Origin: CAYOKT01 sp964404605
GTDB lineage: Bacteria > Electryoneota > Electryoneia > Electryoneales > Electryoneaceae
Reading direction: 5' to 3'
DNA: 11,414 nucleotides
Assembly: GCA_964404605.1 (NCBI GenBank)
Contig: CAYOKT010000092.1
Span: 1-11,414 of the forward strand
Below, in pieces: positions 1-6,841 of this stretch; the first letter of the stretch is position 1, and every line of letters begins with the position of its first letter. Made by a program: the position numbers and the translations under genes. The notes beneath the pieces are model-generated. The model was not told the DNA's origin. It searched no databases and saw only the letters and a program-made list of their open reading frames with translations.

Positions 1-7
1 GTACTTT

Positions 8-43
8 ACCCGGCAAATCACGGGTGACGGTTTGCAGCCGGGT
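8..43. repeat. Imperfect inverted repeat upstream of the acyltransferase gene
   Basis: The arms acccg+gcaaa (8-17) and tttgc+cgggt (31-35 and 39-43) can pair as two 5-bp helices with a 3-nt bulge around a 13-nt loop. The right arm runs into ccgggtttcatgg (38-50), which equals one end of the 30-bp dispersed palindrome found at 3202-3231 and 11340-11369. This may be a diverged member of the same family, or an attenuator or terminator of a gene lying left of the window. The right arm ends 47 bp before the first start codon. Confidence 0.4.
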
Positions 44-90
44 TTCATGGCCCCGCCGGGATCGGCGCGGCCCGAAAGACAGCAGGTACG

Positions 91-1149
91 ATGCACTTCG
101 ATCTCGAGTACTACGATGAATCGCAGCGCGCGGAGTGGGAACGGTTCATTCGCCGCGCGGCGCAGGGCACCTTTTTCCACTTCCAGCGTTTCCTCGACTA
201 CCACCCGCCCGGCCGGTTCCGCCAGCGGCACCTGGTCTTCCGCCGCAAGGGGCACATCGTCGCGGTGTGGCCCGGCGCGCTGCGGGAGGAGGACGGGGTC
301 CCCTCGTGGACCAGCCACCCGGGCGCGAGCTATGGCGGGCTGATCGTCCGGCCGGGACTCGGTCTGCTCGAGGTCCACCATCTCGTGGCGGACCTGGTCG
401 AATCGGCGAAATCGCTGGGGGTGGACCGGTTGCGGCTCACTCCTCCGCCCTGGATCTATCACCGCCACCCCACCGAGGCGGTCGAATTCGCTCTCCTCCG
501 CGCCGGTTTCCGCTACCTGAAGCAGGACTACACCCAGGCGGTGGACCTCGCCGCGCTGCCGAAGGACGAGGAGGAGGTGCTGCTGCGCTACGACCCGAAG
601 ACCCGCACCGCGATCCGCAAGGCGCGGCGGGACGGCCTCGAGGTGCGGCACGACGTGCCGGTGGCCGGCGAGACTCTCGCCGAGTTCTACGGCATCCTCC
701 AGCGGAACCGCGCGCGCCTCGGGGTCACCCCGACCCACACGGAAGCGGAGCTGGCCCGCCTCGCGGAACTGGCGCCGAAATACCTCGACCTGACCCTCGC
801 CGCGCTGCACGGCCGGCCGATCGCCGGCATTCTCAACTTCGTCTGCAACGAGCAGGTGATGCTGGAGTTCTACATCGCCCACAACCACGAGGACCAGGCG
901 CACCGGCCGGTGCCGCTGCTGGTGCACGAGACGGTTCTCCGCGCACAGCGCCGCGGGTTCCGGTGGCTGGATTTCGGGATCAGCACCGAGGCGGGCGACA
1001 GGGTCACCTGGGGACTGGCCGCGTTCAAGGAGAACTTCGCCGTGCAGGGTTTCCTGCGCAACACCTACGTTCTGGACGACGTTCAGGGGTGGAAACCGGG
1101 CGATTTCTTCCTGCCGGAGGTGCGCCGCGTCCGCACGGACATGCGCTGA
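91..1149 (+). CDS. FemAB/GNAT-like acyltransferase (BioF2-like acetyltransferase domain)
   Basis: This 352-residue cytoplasmic protein resembles the double-GNAT FemAB / GNAT_acetyltr_6 group, which transfers acyl or aminoacyl groups to cell-envelope or exopolysaccharide precursors. No signal peptide or membrane helix is visible. The family-typical basic stretch is at about 166-182 (LRYDPKTRTAIRKARRDG), where the second GNAT fold begins. The C-terminal hallmark is at about 289-316: GFRWLDFGIS, then a glycine-containing gap, then AFKENF, matching the fDfG...FKe pattern of the family. Length agrees with stand-alone members, including those seen beside exopolysaccharide genes. The ATG at 91 has a weak AGG 5 nt upstream and no better start is seen. 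A flippase starts 71 nt after the stop on the same strand, which supports a surface-glycan role. The substrate cannot be read from the sequence. Confidence 0.85.
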   Translation: MHFDLEYYDESQRAEWERFIRRAAQGTFFHFQRFLDYHPPGRFRQRHLVFRRKGHIVAVWPGALREEDGVPSWTSHPGASYGGLIVRPGLGLLEVHHLVADLVESAKSLGVDRLRLTPPPWIYHRHPTEAVEFALLRAGFRYLKQDYTQAVDLAALPKDEEEVLLRYDPKTRTAIRKARRDGLEVRHDVPVAGETLAEFYGILQRNRARLGVTPTHTEAELARLAELAPKYLDLTLAALHGRPIAGILNFVCNEQVMLEFYIAHNHEDQAHRPVPLLVHETVLRAQRRGFRWLDFGISTEAGDRVTWGLAAFKENFAVQGFLRNTYVLDDVQGWKPGDFFLPEVRRVRTDMR

Positions 1150-1220
1150 GGGATGATGGGAGTCATTCGGGAAGACCGCTCCGCCCGGCCCCGCACATCC
1201 CCGCCGGGTGAGGGGCGCTG

Positions 1221-2684
1221 ATGTTCGGCAAGATCCACGGGCTGGTGAAGGACTCCGCCCTCTACGGGGTCGGCACCATCGCCGCGCGCGCGGTGGCCTT
1301 CCTCCTCCTGCCGTACTACTCCCACCTGATGACGCCGACCGAGTACGGCGTCTATGCCCTGTTCCTCGTCTTCGTCTCGATCGTGCAGGCGCTGTACGTG
1401 CACGGGATCGACATCGCCTTCCTCCGCTTCTCCGCCACGGCGAAGGGCGAGCAGAAACGCCGCGACCTCGGGATGGCGCTGGCGCAAACCCTGCTCGTCG
1501 GCGGATCGATCAGCGCGCTGATCATCCTCTTCGCCCCGGCGATCGCCCCGGTCATCATCAACGGGGCCGGAGCACGGGAGATCCTGATCACCCGGATCTG
1601 CGCCGGACTGATGCTGTCGGACACCCTCTCCTACCACATCTTCACCTTCCTCCGCATCCAGCGCCGGCCGGTCCTCTTCTCGACGTTGAAGCTGATCCAT
1701 GTCGTCCTCAACATCAGCCTCAACGTTCTCATGGTGGGCACCTTCAGGCTGGGACCGCTGGGGGCGTATCTCGCCTTCCTCGCTGCCTCGGTGGCGCTGC
1801 TGCTGCTCCTCCTGGTTCTCGTCCGCCGGGAAATCCGCTTCCACTGGTCCTGGGAGAAGGTACGGCCGTGGCTCATCTTCGGCCTGCCCAACCTGCCCTC
1901 GATGATCTTCCTCTACGCCGTGGAGGTCTCCGACCGCAAGTGGATCGAGGCGCTGCTCGGCATCGACCAGGCGGGGATCTACGCCGCCGGGTACCGTGTC
2001 GGGATGCTGATGAACATGGTCGCCCAGGCGTTCCGTTACGCCTGGCAGCCCTTCTTTCTCCAGACCGCGGACGATAAGGAAGCGAAGCAGATCTACGCCC
2101 GGGTGCTCACCTATTATGTCGCCGTGGCCGGCTGGATCTGGCTCGCCGCGACCTTCCTCCTCGGGCCGCTGCTGAAGTGGAACCTGCCCGGGATCGGGCC
2201 GCTGATCGACGAGCGCTACTGGGCCGGGCTGCAGGTGTTCCCGATCGTCATGCTGGCGCACATCTTCAACGGCGTCTATGCGAACTTCATGGTGGGCGTG
2301 TACCTGGAGAAGAAGACTATGGCGATCCCGGCGGTGATCGGCCTCGCCGCGGTGGTCAACGTGGTGGGCAACGGGCTGCTGATCCCCCACTTCGGCTACA
2401 TGGCGTCCGCCTGGCTCACCGTGGCGAGCTACGCCCTGATGGCGGTGGTGATGTACCTCTACATCCAGCCGAGGTACCCGGTCCCCTACGAGTGGATGCG
2501 CATCCTGCGGATCGCGATGACCCTGTTCGTCGCCTGGGGGCTGGCGGGCGCCGCGCGCGACCACCTGCCGGCCATCGGCGCGCTGGGAGTGATGATCCTC
2601 CTTCTCCTCGTCGTCCCGGCGGTGTGGTGGCCCTACGTGCTGCACAAGGAGGAGCGGGCCGCCCTGCGACGGCGGTTCGGCTGA
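1221..2684 (+). CDS. Polysaccharide/lipid-linked oligosaccharide flippase (Wzx-like, MOP superfamily)
   Basis: This 487-residue integral inner-membrane protein has about 14 hydrophobic segments, near residues 12-34, 43-65, 86-108, 122-142, 155-175, 180-200, 215-235, 250-275, 295-318, 336-360, 365-388, 393-414, 430-446 and 452-472. The N-terminus (LYGVGTIAARAVAFLLLPYY, then TPTEYGVYAL) is typical of Polysacc_synt family flippases, which move undecaprenyl-linked glycans across the inner membrane. The loop residues R258 and R272 and the basic C-terminal tail (HKEERAALRRRFG) fit positive-inside topology. The ATG at 1221 follows GAGGGG by about 5 nt. It lies 71 nt downstream of the acyltransferase and 37 nt upstream of yjbQ, so co-transcription is likely at least with the former. 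O-antigen, capsule or exopolysaccharide substrates are all possible, and no polymerase or glycosyltransferase is in view to decide. Confidence 0.92.
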   Translation: MFGKIHGLVKDSALYGVGTIAARAVAFLLLPYYSHLMTPTEYGVYALFLVFVSIVQALYVHGIDIAFLRFSATAKGEQKRRDLGMALAQTLLVGGSISALIILFAPAIAPVIINGAGAREILITRICAGLMLSDTLSYHIFTFLRIQRRPVLFSTLKLIHVVLNISLNVLMVGTFRLGPLGAYLAFLAASVALLLLLLVLVRREIRFHWSWEKVRPWLIFGLPNLPSMIFLYAVEVSDRKWIEALLGIDQAGIYAAGYRVGMLMNMVAQAFRYAWQPFFLQTADDKEAKQIYARVLTYYVAVAGWIWLAATFLLGPLLKWNLPGIGPLIDERYWAGLQVFPIVMLAHIFNGVYANFMVGVYLEKKTMAIPAVIGLAAVVNVVGNGLLIPHFGYMASAWLTVASYALMAVVMYLYIQPRYPVPYEWMRILRIAMTLFVAWGLAGAARDHLPAIGALGVMILLLLVVPAVWWPYVLHKEERAALRRRFG

Positions 2685-2721
2685 ACGAGCGAAGGCGTTC
2701 TTACCTGTCGGGAGTTGATCG

Positions 2722-3141
2722 ATGAAGAGCTATCGCAAGGAACTGTGGTTCGAGATCCCCTCGCGGATGGAGCTGGTGAACATCACGCCGCAGGTCGACG
2801 AGTGCCTGCGCGAGAGCGGCATCCGCGAGGGGCTGGTGCTGGTGAACGCGATGCACATTACGGCCTCGGTGTTCATCAACGATGACGAGCCGGGGCTGCA
2901 CCGGGACTACAAGCGGTGGCTGGAGGAACTGGCTCCCCACGCCCCCACCGGGCAGTACCGTCACAACGACACCGGCGAGGACAACGCCGACGCGCACCTG
3001 AAACGGCAGGTGATGGGGCGCGAAGTCGTCGTGGCGGTCACCGGCGGGCGGCTGGACTTCGGCCCCTGGGAGCAGATCTTCTACGGCGAGTTCGACGGCC
3101 GCCGCCGCAAGCGGGTCCTGGTGAAGATCATCGGGGAGTGA
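2722..3141 (+). CDS. yjbQ: YjbQ-family protein (UPF0047; secondary thiamine-phosphate synthase)
   Basis: This is a 139-residue cytoplasmic protein of the family's normal length. Conserved features are MHITASVFINDDEP (44-57) with H45, the block NDTGEDNADAHLKRQVMG (82-99) with its invariant D-AHLK core, and the C-terminal FGPWEQIFYGEFDGRRRKRV (113-132), the counterpart of the usual LGTWQ-IFL-EFDGPR. The family forms a compact trimeric beta fold. E. coli YjbQ has been reported to supply weak thiamine-phosphate synthase activity, but the physiological role is unsettled. GGGAG lies 7 nt before the ATG. Its link to the flippase upstream is probably only positional. The 151 nt after it hold a palindromic repeat cluster that may end the transcript. 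Confidence 0.94.
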   Translation: MKSYRKELWFEIPSRMELVNITPQVDECLRESGIREGLVLVNAMHITASVFINDDEPGLHRDYKRWLEELAPHAPTGQYRHNDTGEDNADAHLKRQVMGREVVVAVTGGRLDFGPWEQIFYGEFDGRRRKRVLVKIIGE

Positions 3142-3173
3142 ACGCCGATTCCACCCCGCGGATGCCGGCGGAG

Positions 3174-3260
3174 GGTAATCCCCGAGCGGGGATCGCATAG
3201 ACCATGAAACCCGGGGCAAGCCCCGGGCCACACAGGTATTCCCCGAGCGGGGATCGTATA
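3174..3260. repeat. Composite repeat: two 26-bp hairpin repeats flanking a palindromic element
   Basis: The left unit is 3174-3199 and the right unit 3235-3260. They agree at 24 of 26 positions and start 61 bp apart. Each contains ccccgagcgggg, which forms a small hairpin with loop gagc; the stem is 6 bp in the left copy (atcccc/ggggat) and about 5 bp in the right. Between them (3200-3234) lies the separate 30-bp palindromic element described next. The cluster fills the gap between yjbQ and the FAD oxidase. It resembles an intergenic repeat mosaic of the REP/BIME type. Transcribed, the stacked GC hairpins could stabilise or end the yjbQ message, but no T-tract follows. Confidence 0.75.
3202..3231 (+). 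repeat. 30-bp dispersed palindromic element, copy 1
   Basis: The core is cccggggc-aa-gccccggg, two perfect 8-bp arms with a 2-nt centre, preceded by ccatgaaa and followed by ccac in part. All 30 bases are repeated identically, in the same window orientation, at 11340-11369. Flanking bases differ at both copies, which sets the unit at about 30 bp. An exact 30-bp match 8 kb away in unrelated intergenic contexts indicates a dispersed repeat family. Confidence 0.85.
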
Positions 3261-3292
3261 TTCGACGCAAGGTTCACAGCCTGGAGCCGCCG

Positions 3293-4690
3293 GTGCTGCT
3301 GTTCGGCAAGCGCGATCCGTACCGAGTCCTGAAGAAGCAACTGGGCGCGCACAAGGTGCTCGACCGTCTCGAGGACCGGGTGGTCTACTCGGTGGACGCG
3401 AGCTACACCGCCCCGCCGGGACGGCACGACCCGGACGTGGTCGTCCTGCCCGAGACCGCCGAAGAGGTCGCCGCCTGCGTGCGGTTCGCCCGCGAGGCCG
3501 AGATGAACATCGTGCCCCGCGGCACCGGCACCGGGATGAGCGCCGGGGCGGTCCCCCTCGGCGGGGGGATGGTGCTCTGCACCGAGCGGATGAAGGCCAT
3601 CCGCGACCTGAATGTCAACGCCCGCTGGATCCAGGTGGAGCCGGGCCTGACCACCGCCGATGTCAAGGCGGCCTCCGAGCGCCACCGTCTCACCTATCCC
3701 CCCGACCCCTCCAGCTACAAGATTTCGAGCATCGGGGGCAACCTCGCCGAGAACGCCGGGGGGCTGCGTTGCGTCAAGTACGGGACGACGAAGGATTACG
3801 TTCTCGGCCTGCGCTTCGTGAACTCCGAGGGTGAGCTGGTCTCCACCGGCGTCCTGGCGGACGAGCCCCAGCCGCTCGACCTGACCCCGCTGCTGGTCGG
3901 CAGCGAGGGGCTGTTCGGGGTGATCGTCGAGGCGCGGCTGTCGCTGGTCCCCGCCCCGAAGGCGACCCACACCCTGCTGGCCCATTTCTCCAGGATGGAG
4001 CAGGCGGTGGAGGCGGTTAACACCCTGCTCCCGGAGATCGTCCCCTCGGTGCTCGAGCTGATGGACGGCGCGGTCATCGAGGCGATCCGCCAGCACGACC
4101 CCTACCCCTTCCCCGAGGGGATCGAAGCGGCGCTCCTCGTCGAAACAGACGGCGACCCGGAGCCGGCGAAACTGGCCGCCGACCGGGCCGCGGAGGTCAT
4201 CGGCGAGATCGGCGCGCTGGAGATGCACACCGCCCACACTCCCGTCGAACGCGAGCGGCTGTGGAACCTGCGGCGGCTGATCTCGCCCAGCCTCTCCCGT
4301 CTGGCGAGCGGAAAGATGAACGAGGATGTCGTCGTCCCCATCGGCCGGCTCGGGGAGCTGCTCGAGCGCATCGCGCAACTCTCCGAACACTACCGGATAC
4401 GCATCCCGGTCTTTGGGCACGCCGGGGACGGCAACCTGCACCTGAACGCGATGTTCGACGCGGACAGCGCCCGGGAATACTCCGTGGCGCACGATGTGAT
4501 CCTCGAGTGCTTCAAGGCCGTGGTCGAACTGGGCGGGACGATCAGCGGGGAGCACGGCATCGGGGCGGCGAAGAACCGATTCCTCGACCTGCAGTACTCC
4601 GAGGATGAGATCAAACTGCTGCGCTCGCTGAAGAAGGCCTTCGACCCGGACGGGTTGTTCAACCCGTTCAAGGTGCTTCCGCCTTCCTGA
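3293..4690 (+). CDS. FAD-linked oxidase, GlcD / D-lactate dehydrogenase family
   Basis: This 465-residue protein oxidises a 2-hydroxy acid (glycolate, D-lactate, D-2-hydroxyglutarate or similar) with FAD. The PCMH-type FAD-binding domain spans about 45-220, with PRGTGTGMSAGAVP (75-88), SSIGGNLAENAGGLR (145-159) followed by YGTTKDYVLGL, and VGSEGLFGVI (202-211). The FAD-oxidase C-terminal domain spans about 222-462, with NEDVVVP (343-349), FGHAGDGNLHLN (374-385), SGEHGIGAAKNRF (418-430) and the family-ending DPDGLFNPFK (451-460). The start is GTG, with GGAG 6 nt upstream; no in-frame ATG precedes the conserved domain. No GlcE or GlcF subunit, Fe-S domain or signal peptide is seen, so it may act alone or with partners elsewhere. 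It converges with the phosphatase gene 40 nt beyond its stop. Exact substrate is unknown; D-lactate would fit the murQ gene nearby. Confidence 0.92.
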   Translation: MLLFGKRDPYRVLKKQLGAHKVLDRLEDRVVYSVDASYTAPPGRHDPDVVVLPETAEEVAACVRFAREAEMNIVPRGTGTGMSAGAVPLGGGMVLCTERMKAIRDLNVNARWIQVEPGLTTADVKAASERHRLTYPPDPSSYKISSIGGNLAENAGGLRCVKYGTTKDYVLGLRFVNSEGELVSTGVLADEPQPLDLTPLLVGSEGLFGVIVEARLSLVPAPKATHTLLAHFSRMEQAVEAVNTLLPEIVPSVLELMDGAVIEAIRQHDPYPFPEGIEAALLVETDGDPEPAKLAADRAAEVIGEIGALEMHTAHTPVERERLWNLRRLISPSLSRLASGKMNEDVVVPIGRLGELLERIAQLSEHYRIRIPVFGHAGDGNLHLNAMFDADSAREYSVAHDVILECFKAVVELGGTISGEHGIGAAKNRFLDLQYSEDEIKLLRSLKKAFDPDGLFNPFKVLPPS

Positions 4691-4730
4691 GAACCGGGAT
4701 GTCCTCCCGCCCTCGCCGGGTTGCGCGGGC

Positions 4731-5963
4731 TCAGCTCGCGATGACCAGCAGCGTGATGTCGTCGCCCGGTTCGGCGCCGTTCGAAAAGCGGGTGACCGAC
4801 CGGAGCAGCGCCTGGAGAATCTGCTCGGGCGACTCGTTCCGGTGACGGAGGGAGATGCGCTCCACCCGCTTGTCGCCGTACATCCACCCCTCCCGGTTCA
4901 CCGCCTCGGTGATGCCGTCGGTGAAGAGAATCAGCCGCGATCCGCGGGGCAACTTCTCCTCGCGGATTTTTCTCGGCAACTCGGGCAGGATGCCGAGGGC
5001 CGGGCCGGTGGGCCGGAGCCAGAGGACCTCATCGCGGGGGCGGATCAGAAGCATCGGGCTGTGCCCCGCGCTGACATACCGGAAAGTCCCGTCCGGGCGG
5101 ATGATGGCGATGAACAGCGTGATGAAGGTTTCGGTGGGCAGGACCTTGCAGAGGTGCAGATCGATCGAGGGCAGCTCTTCGAGAGGGTCGGCGCCGCGGG
5201 AGGCGGAATAGCGCAGCAGGTGCGAGAGCCCGGCCATCCACAGGGCGGCGCCCGGCCCCTTGCCGCTGACATCCCCGATGAGAACGCAGTACCCGTCATC
5301 CACCGCGAAGCCGTCATACAGGTCGCCGCCGATCTCGCGGGCCGGGCGGTTCTGCCCCGCGATGCGCAGGGGCGCGGGCGGCAGAAAGACCACCGGCAGC
5401 AGGCGCTGCTGGAACTCCTTGGCCACCTGCAGCTCCGCATCGAGCCGCCGCTTCTCCAGGGCGACCTCGTGCATCCGGCTCTTGTGGATCGCCAGCGCCG
5501 CCACCACCGCGAACCCCTCGAGGAGCTCACGGTCCTCTTCGGTGAAATGCGCCCCGCGGGAGCGGTTCAGCACGTGCAGCGTCCCGATGACACGCCGGTT
5601 GACGACGAGCGGAACACAGATGTACCCCCGGGTGTTGAGCCCGATCTGGCTGTCCACGGCGGGGACATACCGTGAGTCGACCGTGAGGTCGTCCAGGTGG
5701 ACCGTCTCCCCGTGCTCCGCCACCCAGCCGGCCACCCCTTCGCCCACGGGGAAGTGGATCTTGGGAAACAGGCTGGGGGGGATGTTGGTCGAGGCGGTCA
5801 GTTCGAGGCGGTGGCGCCGGCGGTTGACGAGAAACAGGGAGGCCGCCTCCGCGTGCAGCATCTCGCGGGCGGAGTGGAGAATCTCCCGGACGACACGCAT
5901 GGAATCACGCGCGTTCAGCACACTCTTCGTGGCGTCCAGCAGGACCTTGCTCGGGGTGTTCAT
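4731..5963 (-). CDS. GAF-domain PP2C-type serine phosphatase (SpoIIE/RsbU class)
   Basis: This 410-residue cytoplasmic signalling protein has a GAF sensor domain at about 19-162 (LHAEAASLFLVNR, VGEGVAGWVAEHGE, GYICVPLVVNRRVIGTLHVLNR), a helical linker at 163-190 (KRRLDAELQVAKEFQQRLLP, the signal-transmitting coiled coil of such enzymes), and a SpoIIE phosphatase domain at about 207-410. Metal-binding acidic motifs are intact: IGGDLYD (211-217), IGDVSGKG (229-236), FTDGITEA (347-354) and GDDITLLVI (400-408). Family members dephosphorylate anti-anti-sigma (STAS) proteins in partner-switching control of sigma factors or output proteins. No STAS protein, HATPase anti-sigma kinase or sigma factor lies next to it, so it is an orphan here. 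A GAGGTG lies about 10 nt before the ATG. What the GAF domain binds is unknown. Confidence 0.93.
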   Translation of the reverse strand: MNTPSKVLLDATKSVLNARDSMRVVREILHSAREMLHAEAASLFLVNRRRHRLELTASTNIPPSLFPKIHFPVGEGVAGWVAEHGETVHLDDLTVDSRYVPAVDSQIGLNTRGYICVPLVVNRRVIGTLHVLNRSRGAHFTEEDRELLEGFAVVAALAIHKSRMHEVALEKRRLDAELQVAKEFQQRLLPVVFLPPAPLRIAGQNRPAREIGGDLYDGFAVDDGYCVLIGDVSGKGPGAALWMAGLSHLLRYSASRGADPLEELPSIDLHLCKVLPTETFITLFIAIIRPDGTFRYVSAGHSPMLLIRPRDEVLWLRPTGPALGILPELPRKIREEKLPRGSRLILFTDGITEAVNREGWMYGDKRVERISLRHRNESPEQILQALLRSVTRFSNGAEPGDDITLLVIAS

Positions 5964-6191
5964 ACCGGTTTCACACCTCGGAACGGCCGCTTCCCCCGCC
6001 GCCGACCGGCGCCGGACGGGCGCCCGGCGCGAAGGAAGCCCTCCCGGAAAGAAGAAGATAGAGCCCTCTTCCCCGCCGGAAAGAGAACTTCATCACATTT
6101 TTCCCACACCGGGGAGACGCCATCTCCGGCGCAGGCGGCCCTGTCGTTCCATTCCGGCGCACGCCTCCCCCCGCCCGGCGGAGGACGGTGC
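5964..6191. other. 228-bp intergenic region before the phosphatase gene
   Basis: The region lies between two minus-strand genes and must hold the 5' leader of the phosphatase. A less GC-rich stretch at about 6045-6115 (aagaagaagata; cacatttttccc) could carry a minus-strand promoter, but I see no convincing -35/-10 pair. No credible coding frame or RNA gene was found. Confidence 0.4.
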
Positions 6192-6662
6192 CTATCCCCC
6201 CTCCACGCTCCCCAGGAGCGGAAGAACCAGGTTGAAGACGAGGAACAGCGGTGAGGAGAACAGCACCGTCAGAACGCTGGAGAAGGCCGCGTAACCCTGC
6301 CAGCCGACACGGCGCTCCATGCTGACCCCCGCCAGGCCGAACACCTGGACGAGCCATCCCCGGAGGAAGGCGAACAGGGCCCCCCAGGCGAAGTATTCGA
6401 CGATCAGGCCGAACATGATCAGCCCGGAGTAATAGCTCATCCGGTGCGCGAGGAGGAACCCTCCGTTCAACGGGGTCACCAGCCCGACGAGCAGCGAGAC
6501 CCCCGCCAGAGATACCACGTTCGCCCCGAAGAGCAGCCGCGCTCTCCAAGGCCACACGCCGAGCAGGTACGGCCGCGAGAGAGGAACATCCACCGCCGTC
6601 TGCGCCAGCAGGACCGCGAAGAGCCAAAGGAGCACGCCCGGTGCGGACAGACCCGATTCCAT
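6192..6662 (-). CDS. Predicted four-helix membrane protein of unknown function
   Basis: This 156-residue protein is not recognised as a named family. Hydrophobic segments are at about 8-24 (PGVLLWLFAVLLAQTAV), 43-65 (LLFGANVVSLAGVSLLVGLV), 76-101 (SYYSGLIMFGLIVEYFAWGALFAF, quoted in part) and 124-150, giving four likely inner-membrane helices. Basic residues in the connecting loops (RPYLL..WPWRAR; MERRVGW) set the topology. The frame is open to an ATG at 6722, but the internal ATG at 6662 is preferred because AGGAG sits about 8 nt upstream and the extra 20 residues are polar and low-complexity. It lies 179 nt downstream of gcdH and 228 nt upstream of the phosphatase, so operon links are weak. 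Codon use and the strongly hydrophobic pattern, absent from the other frames, support it being real. Confidence 0.7.
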   Translation of the reverse strand: MESGLSAPGVLLWLFAVLLAQTAVDVPLSRPYLLGVWPWRARLLFGANVVSLAGVSLLVGLVTPLNGGFLLAHRMSYYSGLIMFGLIVEYFAWGALFAFLRGWLVQVFGLAGVSMERRVGWQGYAAFSSVLTVLFSSPLFLVFNLVLPLLGSVEGG

Positions 6663-6751
6663 CGCCGCTTCTCCTGTCTCCGGCTCCTGCAGGCTGCGCC
6701 CGGCCCCCCTCCAGGGATGCATCGCTCCCGGGCTGCTGGCGGGCGCTGTAG

Positions 6752-6771
6752 GGGCACGGCGTGCCGTGCCC
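6752..6771. repeat. Perfect 9-bp inverted repeat with 2-nt centre
   Basis: The arms gggcacggc and gccgtgccc flank gt. The design (8-9 bp GC-rich arms, 2-nt centre, intergenic) matches the 30-bp palindrome family but the sequence is different. It lies between gcdH and the membrane-protein gene. The flanks are tgtag on the left and ttgtg on the right, so any longer symmetry has decayed. It may be a mobile palindromic repeat or an mRNA-end hairpin for gcdH; no T-tract follows on the minus strand. Confidence 0.6.
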
Positions 6772-6841
6772 TTGTGTCAACCGTGGGAAACACACACTTG
6801 TGAGACCCGACTGAAGAGCCGGGCCGCCCTTCCACTCCCGG

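Noticed and set aside
1083..2645. 520-codon minus-strand frame opposite the flippase
   Set aside because: The product is rich in His, Asp, Glu and Arg with no family pattern, and the plus strand encodes a clear multi-helix flippase there.
2685..2721. TPP riboswitch ahead of yjbQ
   Set aside because: Only 37 nt separate the genes, too short for the element, and its conserved CUGAGA and core motifs are absent.
3174..3260. One-spacer CRISPR-like array (26-bp repeats, 35-bp interval)
   Set aside because: The interval is almost wholly a palindromic element that recurs identically at 11340-11369, there are only two units, and no cas gene is present.
3128..4555. 475-codon minus-strand frame opposite the FAD oxidase
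   Set aside because: No recognisable domain, while the opposite strand carries all GlcD-family motifs. Its RGPG-like end is just the translated palindromic repeat.
4691..4730. Bidirectional terminator between the FAD oxidase and the phosphatase
   Set aside because: A terminator is expected between convergent genes, but only scattered 4-5-bp GC complementarity and no T-tract are visible.
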